Shown in pieces: positions 48,801-64,000 of a DNA stretch of 64,000 nt. The stretch lies in contig CM032817.1 of NCBI GenBank assembly GCA_019155185.1, forward strand, positions 9,816,034 to 9,880,033. Reading direction: 5' to 3'. The stretch's first letter is position 1. Each line of letters begins with the position of its first letter. Made by a program: the position numbers and the translations under genes. Source of the DNA: Beaufortia kweichowensis. Its lineage: Eukaryota > Chordata > Actinopteri > Cypriniformes > Gastromyzontidae. Under the pieces are notes generated by a model. It was not told the origin of the DNA, did not search any database, and saw only the letters and a list, made by a program, of their open reading frames with translations.

Positions 48801-51800
48801 CATCTATATCCTTTTTGCATGTGAACCTGTATCAAGTATTTTCTTTTACCTTGTATGCTTTTGTTGGCAGTTTTAAGAATGAGTATGTGTCATACAACAT
48901 GTCCATGTTGGCATCTGATTCATTTGGCTAGCTTCTACCAAGTGACAGATGAATCTGCACCAAAATACTGTAGAGTTTGATTGGATGCACAGACTTTGAC
49001 ATCATTATAAAGTATATTTAAGCATTTTCTCTTACAATGTGCACAATCATAAGGTTAGTTGCATTATTTAAATTTTTATTTAGCATTGTTTTTCTTGCTG
49101 TCAACGAGACTATAGTCACTACAGTCCAGTATGAACCATTGCTTAGCATCTAACCATGGATGTTAATTCTCACAGTGAATGTAAAATAATGTTTAATGGT
49201 CTGAAAGCTTAGCTTTGTCATCACCCCATGTAAGATAATTGAAATATCAATCATCTTACTAAGAAAATTATAATCCGAGCTTTAAAACACATGGACCAAT
49301 GCCTGACAGATGGGAATAAAATGAAAAACAAAACAAAATAAAGAGGAATATTAATAGAAAGCTTTGATTGTGGGTAGACCAGAAGATTTTTTACAATGCT
49401 AATCCCAGTGTGCTTGTTGGTTATGTGTTAAAATACTAACCAAATATAAACAGGCCTACATAACATATTTCCTTATACTATATAAAATATTTACCACCCA
49501 GCCACTCAGAGGAGCGGAAATGCACATCACTTTTTAGAGGAAAGGAAAAAAAGCTTTTAAAAAAAGCTGCTAGTTTTTCAGGCTTTAATATACTGTAACC
49601 TCTATATATTCTAATAACAGCTTATACATACCTTGTTTGTTGCCTTTTTGTTTTGTTGTTAAATAATCAAACTATTATAGAGAATGCATTGCAAAAGTAT
49701 GAAATGATACTTCATATTCAGCATTTAAATGTTTCTAATACTTAAGTGGTTAAACTGGGTTTTGAAAAATGCAGGTTCGGATTGACAGTGGTTGAGTAAT
49801 TTTTTTTTTGGTGCACTATTCATTTAATGATTATGACAAACACAGCTTTATAAGTCGCTTGTGTCCTTGTAGCTTTGATATGACTCTTACGAGTCCACAA
49901 ATTATTCTTCATAGATATGTCAAAACCATCAGAAATGACTCTTTTTACAAGCATAGCCTTGAGGTTATTTTAGGCTGTCACTGAGGATTTTGAGAGCAAT
50001 GGCTACTGTATTATTTATGTTTTTACTATTTCATTCATGGAAATGCATTCAATCATGCAGATTCTAAACTGGATTCTCAGATGGGATGTGTCCATCATGT
50101 ATATTATCCTATTATAGACAGCATTAGCAATGAGATTTCAGGAAACCTTAGTGACCTTAGCATAGTTCACCAAAGGTTTTGTACTTAAATAACAAGTGTC
50201 TTGTACAGTGGGGGCGGTTTGCATAATCGGTGTCAACACAATGCCAAGTGGGAGGAAGGTAAAGCTGGATGGGGAAAATAACCCTTCTTCGAGAACCAAA
50301 TGCATAGAAATCAAACATTTAAGTCTTTTGTGTACGCTGGCCTCTGGCATTGTCACTTTGCCTTGGCTCTTCCATTGGTACAACTATTGGTCTATGTGGT
50401 CAGAAAATAACTATACCATGAGAAAACAATGTGAGACTGCTGGTTTTATCCTGCTGTAACAGAGCCATCACTTAAACCAAACGAGCCCCATTGGATCACA
50501 GGGTCAAGAGCACTCTGTGGTCCAATTAGATGACCGCTGGGATTTTTACAATTACAGCAATGAAATATCGGTAGGAGAGAGTGTAAAAATGCTGTGTACG
50601 TCTATTCAGATGATCACGGTTACAGAGGTGTGAAATCATTGCAGTGGTGCTCTGAGATGATTCAGGTGTGACTTGGTTGTTTGACATTTGTGGAGGTATG
50701 TTTCCCTTCACCTGAAATGACTCGGTCTGCTGTAGTACCTAGCCACATAGAAATCAATGATAACGGGGAGCTTTTTCTGCTTTGACAAACCACACTGTCC
50801 GACAATGTATTGATTAGGATTTTACCGCATAGCCTGTTAGGTATGTGCAAGCAACCAAGAAAGGGATAATGAATTTCCTCTTGTGTTGTATGTAATGTGT
50901 TCAATATAAAATATGATTAGTTGTGTAGTGTTGCAGTGCACAACGATCAATCAGGGCAATTAATCTGAAATTGATTGAAAGTTATTTATTGAGAGTAGTT
51001 TTCTGTTTTGAAAAATATTGTGGTACTTCCAGTACATTCTCCCAGCATGCAAAGGATATTCATGTTTATCATGTTTGAGCTGAAACTTAAACTAAAGAGC
51101 ATCAAGTAGCTTTGTTAAGTTTAATTCTTTTTTGCAAATCGACTGATTTATTTGAGTTGACAGTTCTTTTGTAGTAAAAATACAACATAGTTAAATACTG
51201 CTGCATTTTCATTTCACCTATACTGTATATATTTCTTACAGTGTTCCTAACAAATGTACCATAGTTGAAAAGTGTACATGTGCTACATTTTGTTATACTG
51301 CAAAAAATACGGGTTTGCATTGGTAAACATCATAAGCCAGATTCATCTTCTACAGCGTGCTAACTGTTACAGACACAAATGACTGTTTCAAAGTAGCTTC
51401 ACCAACACTGCTGTGATCTGTCAGAGGCTGAGAAGTTAACATCCCCTGTAGTCTGTGTCTAGTCTTCTGCTCTTGATATTTCTCCAGCAATCACAGCCTT
51501 TTTGACATTTCAGAAAGAGAGACGCCGACGATGTTTCTCCATAAGCGAGACGTCTATTAGAGTCATGGTTATTTTTTGCTACTCTGAGAAATTGCTGATC
51601 ACCTCTGCGTTTTGGGATATGCAGAGAGAAATGTCAGGTTAGGTTATGTCTCCTCTGCATCATCTCCAGCTGTCAGGGAGAGACTGTAAGAGGTAAGAAG
51701 GAGAGGACTTAAAGGATGAAAAGCAACACATTAGCAAAGTAGCAAGAAGGGAGAGGTGTATGTGATTGAAGCGGAAATATGCATCTTTGGAAAGAAGGGA

Positions 51801-54784
51801 TCTAAGTTGTTGTTGTGGGCTCTTTATTTGATTGATTGTGTTTTTATTTGTCTCCTGTGCGCAACATTTCCCAGTAGTGCCAACATTTATGCAGCTTTTT
51901 AAATTTATTTGGCTATTAAAATATGTTTTCATAGCCAAGAAGTCGGTTCATTTAAAAACCCTGCGAAATGGTTTGCAAAGTGCAATTTTCTCTCCTGTGT
52001 TAAAGCGCTTTCTTTTAAAACAGGAAGTGGGGGCGGGTCTTATTGAATGGTCAGTGTCTTGTTAAAATAGCCAATAGGCTTTAAGTACATTTGTGTACAT
52101 ACTTATGTAGCTAATGATGGAATGTGTTAGTGTGTGACGTGAGGCTACATCAGGTAATCCAGCCTGCTTTGACTTTTAACTGTACCGCTCTGGCCACTTG
52201 GCCACAGCTGTCAATGCATCTCTGTTTTTAGCCTCCATAATTCTCATGAGAGTTTAAAAGCAGCAAGCACAGATACAGCTCATATCTATTTGATGTTTGT
52301 AATGCATAGATTTTAGCGCATATGAGGCTGTTCAAGGGAGATTCAAGTCCAACACAAAAACTTGGGCCAGGTCCAGACAGGTGTTGGAGGCACCCTGACC
52401 CTACATGCATCACTGTCTTATCATCTAGGGAAAATGCTCTTAGAGCATGTTTGTGCCAGGCCTCTACTCAAGATAAAGTTAAAAGTAGAATCCTCCTGCT
52501 GACAGTCTTTTGCTCTCAGATAAGTGTCTCGTGTCTGCAGGTCCTGCGGGGTGTTTGAATAATAGGGAATGGGTAAAACTAATGGAGACTAAATGAACTG
52601 TCACACCATAGTTATAATTGAAGTCTGCTTACTAAATTCAATACCTCCAATTTAAGGATGTAACCAAATATTCAGAATTTGGGAAGGTTTAGGAATATTT
52701 AGCGTTGAGGTCATTATATACTAGTGCACTCAATTTGACAATTTCTTTTGGCAGATATGTATGTACATGTATAGACTTTCTCCTCAGGAAAAACAAAATT
52801 GAGGTATTGATGACTCATCTTGCACAGGGTAGATTATGGTCCAATAAAATGTTGGATTTGTCCCTATTTGACTTTTTGATCATGGGTTGCAACAACAAAC
52901 CATTTTTAGATTGTATTCTGGTGTGACGTAGCAAGTTTCCTGTGTCGCAAGTTTATAAACTTAGATGTATAAATCACTGCATAAACTAAATCATGAAGAA
53001 ATACAATTTATGGACTGCATTGAACAGGATTTCAATTCCATTTTGGACCAATGATGTTTAATTGTGGGTGGAGCTATTCTGTCTAATCACACACAGACAT
53101 TTGACCTGTTTTAAAGCAGCACAGTCTGGGTGCAGAATGTTTGCATCAGGCTAGTGGCTATATCCACTGCCACTCAACCTTAATCAATACACACATCTTA
53201 GTGAATTAGATAATGTAGACAAGGCCAAGCCGTCAGACAGCGTCTTTCAGTAGCCTATCTGTTAATGTAAAGAGGACTGGCTGAGCCAAACTAATCCTCT
53301 TCAGGTTCATCTCTAACATTGACTCTGTGCTGTTATATCGCCACAGAGCTGTGCACTATGACTCATGTGATAGTCTTTGAGATGTTAGTCAGGTCATGTG
53401 GGACCTTATAAAATGTATGAGTAGAATGAAGTACAACAACAAAGTAAAATGTATTTTTTTATAAATGTACTTTTTATGCATATAACTACATTGTGAAGTG
53501 AAACATTGTTTTTGATAGGATCTGAGATCTGATTGGATTATGAAAAGTGGCTCTGTGATGCAAATGATAATATTGGTGGATATCATTTGTCCTTAGAATG
53601 TTTTATGGGTGAATTCATTTCACCTTTATAAAGTGTTATGAAGAAAGACTTAATAATGTGCTTCAATAAATTGTGCATGATGAGACATTTGTTAAGAAAG
53701 TATATTTTTAAAGCCAAATTATGCTTTCAAATTTAATTTTTCTCTTTAAAGAGAAATGTACAGCTGACTGACCTTTTCTGACAAAAGGTATGTCTTCATT
53801 TAAAAAAGGTAAACAATGGCAGATTTTTCTTTAACATTAATGCTTCTTTGTCCAAATAAACGCAGGTGGAAATTTTACAATCCAATTTAATTAACTTCAG
53901 GACAACAATCAATGTTTAAGAGAAGCAGGATGTTGAATCTGTGCCAGCGGATGGTTTTCACCACACGCTGAGTGAAGCTGACAGTGTGTAAGAAACTGCG
54001 TCCCTTCTGCTTAAAAATGCACACACAGTTGTTTTTACAAAATGACTTTGCTGATGAAGGATTCTGGGCCGTCGGACCCAAATCACTGCACACTGATATT
54101 AAGCATTCGGCATATGAGCTAATTAGAGCGCCATTAGCAGGCGTTTTCTCTCCATCGCTCATTACATTATTACTTATACTGCATGAGCCAGAGGGAGAAA
54201 AAGAGAAAATAAAAAACATGCATTAATCATCTGCACTACAATCTAGGTTGATCTATGGAAACATGCAAATGTAGAATATTGTTTTTCTGTGAGCGCTAGC
54301 TAATGTGGAGCAGCTTGGTAGTTAAAATTATAGTGTCTCGTTGTTAAGCGCATATATTTAAACATTGCTTAATATACAGAAGTTATTGCACACAATAAAA
54401 AACAAATAAGGTTAGAACCCAGAAGTGGAGGAGAATGTGTTGTAAGAAACTAGGCTGGTATTTACAAACATAATAAAGTGTAGTTTTAAGAAGTTCAGGA
54501 ACATGCCTTGTGTGCTGTTCTTCATTAGTCAACATACACATTACTAAAAATACAACCATCCAGTGCAGTAACAGATCGATGTTGTCGAAGATGCCATGAA
54601 TATGTTTTTCTTCTTGATTTGATATATTTGCTGATAAAACAGACATCTGGAGTGAGAAATAGCTAGTAGACTTAAATTAAATAAAATGACTTAAATAAAA
54701 AAACATCATTTTCATTCAGTTTTTGGTATGTAGCAACAAACATTGGTTATGTATTGCTCAGATATATTAATACAAGATTTTGTA
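45828..54784 (+). other. Probable large first intron of bmt2, no exon seen
   Basis: Non-coding throughout. Regulatory-looking, GC-richer patches lie at about 50140-50460, 50510-50900, 51340-51720 and 53930-54240. The last contains homeodomain cores (gctaattagagc) and resembles deeply conserved enhancers. Open frames here, such as 50196-50459, have no recognisable domain. Confidence 0.35.
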
Positions 54785-54994
54785 CAGACATAGTTCACCC
54801 CAAGCAGTAAATTTCAGAAAAGAGTCACTATTCATTGCATTGCATCTTTTACCATACAATGAAAGTAAATGGTGACAAAGGCTGTCACTTATATTATTTT
54901 AACATATTTTTATGATGTATGAGACAGTCTTTGCATTTATAACACTATATGGGTGGTAAAGATGAAAATTCATTTTGGGTGAACTGTACCTTAA
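54785..54994. mobile_element. Cyprinid-type fold-back MITE
   Basis: The ends tagttcaccccaa (from 54791) and tttgggtgaactgtacctta (to about 54993) are inverted copies of each other. They match the ends of the MITE at 22.84 kb. The interior keeps 'tacaatgaaagtaaatggtgac', a phrase of the longer family members. It is about 210 bases long and cannot encode a transposase. Confidence 0.65.
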
Positions 54995-57900
54995 AATAAT
55001 GTGAATGAATTTGCTTCATTATGGCCAATTGGCCATGTTGACCTCACTGGCCACCTGAGTTCCTTCAGCTGTTAAACTGGCATGAACCACAAGGCTATGC
55101 TCAGTTTGAAACCTCTCCCCTTTCTGTTTCATGTAGTTGTACATGCTAAATGTTAGTCTGTTTTTGGCACAGCACAAAGACTGTAAATAGGACTGCGCTT
55201 GTGTGGCATAAGCCAGGAGATTTGTTTCACTATGAAAAAGTCTGTCTCAGTGCCTCTGATCAGAGAAGGCTTTGTTGGTAAGCTTTAATGTTGTATTCAT
55301 AGAAAAGAAAAATCACAAATGACATCTCTGTGGGATCTCAGTTGTTTCTCCTAGATAGCAGTGAGATAGGCAGAGAACAAACTGAAGCGTTTGCTTCTGA
55401 ATTAGGCCACTGTAATCTCACATGTGTCTTCTCTAGAGTTTCAGAAGAGATCTAAATGTCTCATACTGTGCTCAGAGTTGTCAGAGATTTTAATATAAGC
55501 TGAACATTTGATTCATTGAAAGTCTATTTCCTTATCAAAGTTAATGCTTAGGAGTTATGAATAAGCAAACTGTGAGCTGTAAAGTTTTCCTTTGGGCATA
55601 TAAAGAATGACTCTTTAATAAACCACTGCTATCTAAATGCCATGACACACACAGTCCAAAGCAACATCTCTATCTATTTGTTCTGCATGTATTGTGAAGG
55701 AACAAGTTACAGTTAGAGTCTGTTGGTGGTTTGTGAATGGTTCATGTCATAATTGAGCAAAGTTCTTAAGGTACATACTTGGATGCTGTTTACTTCATAA
55801 CAGACCTTATTTTTGCTTGATATTGTTTATTCAGACATAGATTTTTATCACATTCTCTCAAAATGGTTTCCAACTGGAGAAAAACATTCAGTTCCAAGAA
55901 TCTGTGGGTGCAAAACTGTTCCCAGGAGGCATAATGAACGTTTATTATGTCCACCTTCAAATCACAAAGTGCTATTTTGCACCCTTGCAGTGAATTACAT
56001 AAAATCTTTTTGTTTGGAAGCCGAAGTGAACTTGCTTCCCTTTCAATGGCATGTCAGTTAAGTCTTTTAGATGATTTTGCTTTGAAAAGTATCTTTTACA
56101 AGTGGTTTGTTGTGGTGTTTAAAGGAGTAAGACACCACAGATAACAGATAACTAACGCTATTTGTGTCTTGCAGAGAAAAGACAATGATACAGGTTTCAA
56201 ATGACATGAGATTGAATACATGATGACAGAAGCTTCATTTCACCCTTCAAACATCATCTACAGTCGCACACATGTAAACACATTAGCGGAAACCGAATCA
56301 AGCAAACAACGTTCTGTTTTTCAGCTTGGAAGGGCATGTATCCGAGCAACAGGCTTTCAAGACATGCCAAGACAGCATACCCGTCAAAACTGTCAAACAG
56401 AATTTATCCATAATAGAGCTTGTAAATGTCTTGCGTGTCAGTCTCTTTATATTGAAAGGGCTTGATGTCCAAGCCAAAGGAAGTCCTTATATATAGACCT
56501 TTATATAGACCTTCTCCAGGTAATTGTGACACCTTGATTTCACATGGCAACTGGAGAAAAATAGTCCTTTGCACAGAAAGCAGATAATGGAGAGAGATCT
56601 GGTCGTGTATGAATGAGAGATGGTGGGTGTACAGATGCATCACGCCGGTGGCTGATATAACACACACTTACCCTGTGTCATTAAGTTTGTTTCTTTTCAA
56701 TTGAATTCATTTTAATTATTGGTCCCCTCGTGATTGTTTTCTAACTTTAAGTCTATAATTGTGATGTTAAAGTCAACATGAAAGCCAACCAGCAGCTTTT
56801 ACTTCCTAATTTTGTCTCATTTTTACTTATTTATTTTTCGTTAGCCTTTGCGTAATTTATTTATTTTGTCAGATGGCAGTAGCATCCGCAATTCAATAAA
56901 TAAAAAGTCCCCAAAGCGTCCCAGGCATCACATAATTAAAACACGGCCATACGCCAAACATTGCTGGTGGTACAAAATGTAAATTTGTCATTTGAAAGCT
57001 CATGACTGCACAGGCAAATTGCACACAAACAACTAATAATTAGCTTTTTCCATTTGCTTGTTAATATTTGTGCCAACCCCTGCATGCACCTCTGTAGGAG
57101 GCACGATGATTAACCGTGTTTATCAGCTGGAGCGGACTGTCCGCCGGCCAGCCCGCCGTGTTTCAGGGTCCATCATTCAGATCGGAGTGCAGGACCGCCG
57201 TCAGCTTTGAGGTTGACACAGCATGCCACAGCTGTTTCCCTGATTCTTCTTAAAAATCAACAAACCACTGATTGGAACAGAGTGCCAAACAGTTCCCTGT
57301 TGACAGAAAAGGTCCAGGACCTCCGAGGTACTAATGTTTCAGACTAATGAGGGTTCTGCATTGCACGTAATTATAGTTTATATTCTAAACCAGGTGCTAA
57401 AATAATCTGTACTATGAGGTTGTTAATGCTAATATATTTGCATATAAACTGCCATTAAAAAGTTGTAAAAGCAATACAGAGGCAGTCAACTTAAAACAGA
57501 AAAGTGTTTTAACATTGATAATGTGACATGTTGTGATGCATATATATATATATATAGACTGCAAAGAGATTCTGCTAATGTCTTTATGGGAGATCTTGTG
57601 TCTATTTGTTGCACTACAATCACAGTAGTAGCTATCAGCATGTGCTCACATATTAACTGCAGATCTGTCAGATAGCTGCCCCCTGCCAAATGACAGCTGC
57701 TTTCCCTGGAGTGTCTGTGTTTGCCCCCATCAGCATCCCTCTGCTTGCCTGCCGGGAGCCAGGTAGGTGCCAACAGGGTCCACAGACCCGAATCACATGG
57801 TTAACCGCTAATTCAAGCAATGTGTCTGTCCTTGCTGTCTTTCTCCATTGGGGATGTGATGAATTGTCAGTCTTTAGATGTCATTTGCAAAGCCACGGAT

Positions 57901-60579
57901 GCATTGGGTATCTAGTGTGTGCCTGGACAAAGTGCCATTGGGTTTTTGTGGGGTGAGAGGGCGGTTGTAGTTTTGAACTACATTGGTCATGTTACTTTCT
58001 TGTGTTTCTTCATGCCTCCCAGGTATATTCTGGAAAACGTAAAAAATGTCAAATAGATAACAAAATATCGTAAGTAGCTGACTCGATTACACTTAAAATG
58101 ACCTCTGAGAGCAGGTGGGCAGAGCTTTGATGCCCAAAAACTTCTTGGCGCCACTAGATAGCAAAAAGATTGAGATATTTTCAGTCATTCACTCAAATAA
58201 AATTCACATCAAAATATGAAAAAGCGTCTGCTTTGGTAGCCCCAGATGACACCATGAGTTCTTTGAAGGCCAACTGCTATTAGTTCTGGATCTAAAGCCC
58301 TAAAGACCCTTCAGTTCAGTCACATTGAATTTAAATTTCATGTTGATGATTTAAGTGTGAGGTTGTTTTCTAGAAAGCCCCCGTCACACACACTTCAGTT
58401 CGTTTGTGACCTCCTCTACGGCCATATTCTTCACCGAGTCAGATCACAGCTCTTGGCGAGAGACGATTTCTCTCTTTTTTCAAAGCCACTTCACACTTGT
58501 TTAAATGTCCCCACCGAGACAAAAGGAGAATTAAGTCAAGTTGCTTTCAATCCCCCGCAGTGGAGTTTACGGTTCTCCCTGAACGATGATAAACATATAT
58601 GCTTCATATTTCTTCTATTCTCATCTTCAGAGAGCCTTCAGTTTGATTCGCAATGATTAATGCCTAAACACTACAGTAGTTTTCATTCCACACAATATAT
58701 CATGGCACTCACAAGTTAATATTTTTACAACAAATTCTCCCTTCATGCGTGGCTGCCCAAGCCGGGCCTGAAAAATAAAGCTTAATTTTACAAGTCCCTG
58801 TAGCTTTGGCTTCTGTTTAAATTATTAATGTTTCACAGTTTGCGAAGACTTGTTTTCCAGCTTTGTGTTTGCAGGGAAAGAGAGAGAAAGGTAGAAAGGA
58901 AGAGTCTGAGAGAAAAAAAGAGACAGCAAGTAATGTTGTGAGCAAGACGACCCTGACCTCTGCTTGCACAGCTTCACCTCAGGTGAGTTTCTGCAGCATG
59001 CATCTCACGTTGACATGTTGTTACCGCAGTGTGTCTGCATCTCTCTCTCTTTCCTAAGGCCTGCTCATGAAAAGAAATGTTATATTTAGCCGACCAGTAT
59101 TTTGTTTGTTCACTGGATGTAACGGTGCCCTTGGAAGACTGCCTGAAGAGTGCTTCTTCTCTTTATTTTCTTTATTTTACATCCTTATATATATATATAT
59201 ATATAATAATAAGTTATGTTTGTTATTTTTATACTTAATATATTATAATGCAGGTTCTCAAATCAGATGGAAGTGCTTATAATGATAAAACTAATAAGCT
59301 TGTGTGATATGTTTTTTTATTAATGGTGTGACCGACCAAATGTGAATGCTGTTTAAACTTTTTAATCCTAACATAATATGTAAATAGTTGCACATGACGC
59401 TTTATAAATTAAATATTCAATGGTGGAGTTTAAGATTAAGTTTAGTCTCATGCTTTTTTTCTTCTGTTAAGCCTCTAGACAAACATAAAAATGCAATTGA
59501 TATTTGTCAGTTTTATTTTTGTTAGATGCATATTTATGCAGTAATGAGCTCAGTTCACATCAGATATGGCCTTAATCAGACACATTACCGTGGCAACGCT
59601 TCTGCAAGTGTGGGTGACGCGCTTTTGGAAGGTTCTGCCAAGAAAATGTGCTTTAATGGTCTTAAACTGCATTTACTTTTAAAAACAAATATTCCAGGCA
59701 TTCATTTAGGCTTCAAAGGACCCTGACCTATTTCTAAATTTGGACTCGCTCACGTGAACAAGGAGTCAATCCGTGCGAAAATCAGTGCGTGTGATTGTTC
59801 TCTCGCTATTTGTATTGTGATGTCTGTAAAGTAAATTATTCTGCTGGTTTTTGGCATAACTAACAGACGCTGTGGGAATGAGATCATTCTTCTAAGAAAA
59901 GCTTTTGTATTCTCTAAATTTGTTTTCTCTGTAGCCATGTGTTTTTCCCCGCAGAATCTCTCTTCTCCATGCGTGAGATTAATGCGAGTGGACAGTACAG
60001 AATCACCGAATCGCATTTTTAAAGGCTGTGTCGGATGGCAGCGGGGTGGCCACCTCTGGTCCAGTCTCGTCAGGGTGCTGGGCCGCTTTGGCTTTTATCA
60101 GCACAATCTGCTCCCGTGTCCCTCGCGATGATGCATTCGGACGCCAACGATGGATGAGCTGCCCACACCGACTGAGGTTCAATGGTTTGTGGTCCACATC
60201 ACGCTTACTGACACCCACAACAAAACATTGCCCGAATGTCGGAATGTCGAATATAAACCACCACGGCAGAAGAACTTGAAATTTCAATGTTTACAGACTC
60301 ATTATAGAGATGATTTCTGTGGAAGCTCTCCAATTGAATTTGCTCATTTTAATTGGGTGTGTGAAAGGCTGAACATTTCCTAAACAAACACTGGGAATTG
60401 AGCTCATTGCGGACTCAGTGCAGTGAGTCTTATCGCACATCAACAAATGGAAAGTGCAATGAAGAGAAGCTGTAAAATTATTTTTGTTTTCATAGAAAAT
60501 TATTCAACCTTGCTTTAATGAGTTATCACACACAACCTCGACTATGAGTTCTTCATTAACACTAGTGAACATTAGAATT
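54995..60579. other. Probable intron continued; regulatory-looking blocks
   Basis: No exon recognised. The best candidates for conserved enhancers are 56930-57350 (notably GC-rich at 57110-57240), 57590-57960 and 60000-60380. Short (TA)n runs lie at 57541-57555 and 59186-59205. Confidence 0.35.
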
Positions 60580-61055
60580 GACATTTACATTTTTACATTT
60601 ACATTTAGGCATTTAGCTGACGCTTTTATCCAAAGCGACTTACAAATATTAGGAGACAATGAAGCGACACATCAAAAGCGGCAACAATAGTACTAAGAAG
60701 TGCTTACTAAGTTTACAAGGTGTGTTTTTAGTTGTTTCTTAAAGGAGGTGAGGGATGTGGCAGAACGGATTGTGTTAGGGAGATTATTCCACAAGCCGGG
60801 GACAGAGAAGGAGAAAGAGCGAGAGAGAGATTTAGTGCCCTTCTGTGAGGGAACCACCAGTCGACGTTTGTTTGTTGAGCGTAGGGTTCTGGATGGGTTG
60901 TAGGTGTGTAGAAGAGAGTTAAAGTATGAGGGTGCAAAATTTGTGATGGTTTTAAATGTCAGCATTCATGATTTAAATGTAATGCGGGCAGCAACCGGTA
61001 GCCAATGGAGAGAGATGAAGAGAGGTGTGACATGTGCTCTTTTGGGTTGAATTGA
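60580..61055 (-). mobile_element. 5'-truncated L2-type LINE fragment
   Basis: Read on the minus strand, the piece encodes the tail of a LINE ORF2: remnants like HLFISLHWLPVAARITFK (upstream, with an in-frame stop) and then TFKTITNFAPSYFNSLLH, PSRTLRSTNKRRLVVP, FSVPGLWNNLPNTIRSAT and SLTSFKKQLKTHL. It ends in the typical 3' sequence (gtcgctttggataaaagcg) and an 'aaatgt' microsatellite tail. The reverse-transcriptase core is missing and the frame is broken, so the copy is dead. The right boundary is approximate. Confidence 0.85.

Positions 61056-64000
<2,945 letters not shown>

Noticed and set aside
60693..60965. 90-codon minus-strand frame as a host gene
   Set aside because: Its residues are the C-terminal tail of LINE ORF2 and it ends in an L2 3' tail, so it is a dead mobile element.

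Overview
This window looks like nuclear DNA of a ray-finned fish, most likely a cyprinid. The base composition is AT-rich, genes have short exons with GT-AG introns, and most of the window is non-coding. The repeats fit cyprinids: a tRNA-derived SINE with an L2-type tail, two fold-back MITEs whose ends read 'agttcaccc', and a dead L2 LINE fragment. All taxon and family names are from memory; no search was run.

Layout. (1) 1-16.5 kb holds no protein-coding gene I can support. It carries several GC-richer, repeat-poor blocks (best at 4.6-7.2 and 9.75-10.76 kb) that look like conserved regulatory DNA. A CpG-rich promoter at 16.56-17.0 kb has a splice donor on the minus strand. By gene order (FOXP2 next to PPP1R3A, divergent) this is probably the 5' end of foxp2, transcribed leftward. 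(2) 18.9-22.7 kb is a complete four-exon ppp1r3a gene on the plus strand, the muscle glycogen-targeting subunit of protein phosphatase 1. It has a MEF2-like site just upstream. (3) 22.7-37.4 kb is intergenic, with a MITE, a SINE and regulatory-looking blocks. (4) At 37.4-38.0 kb on the minus strand I find an apparently overlooked small gene of three coding exons, predicting an 88-residue protein with a signal peptide. I cannot name it. A possible non-coding first exon lies at about 38.75 kb, head-to-head with (5) smim30 (38.89-39.07 kb, plus), a 60-residue membrane microprotein. (6) gpr85 (SREB2), an orphan GPCR with a single coding exon at 41.7-42.8 kb, has a 5' non-coding exon near 40.2-40.4 kb and a 3' UTR reaching about 44.4 kb. 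(7) At 45.3-45.8 kb there is a promoter with a duplicated CCAAT module and a short first coding exon. By gene order and splice phase it is tentatively bmt2/samtor. (8) 45.8-64 kb has no further exon I can recognise. It is probably that gene's first intron, with several regulatory-looking blocks, an L2 fragment, a MITE and an uninterrupted 156-bp CT microsatellite.

The order foxp2 - ppp1r3a - smim30 - gpr85 - bmt2 corresponds to human 7q31 as I remember it. The genes do not form a functional pathway; the linkage is ancestral. The regulatory-looking blocks are more likely tied to foxp2 and gpr85, which are developmental or brain genes.
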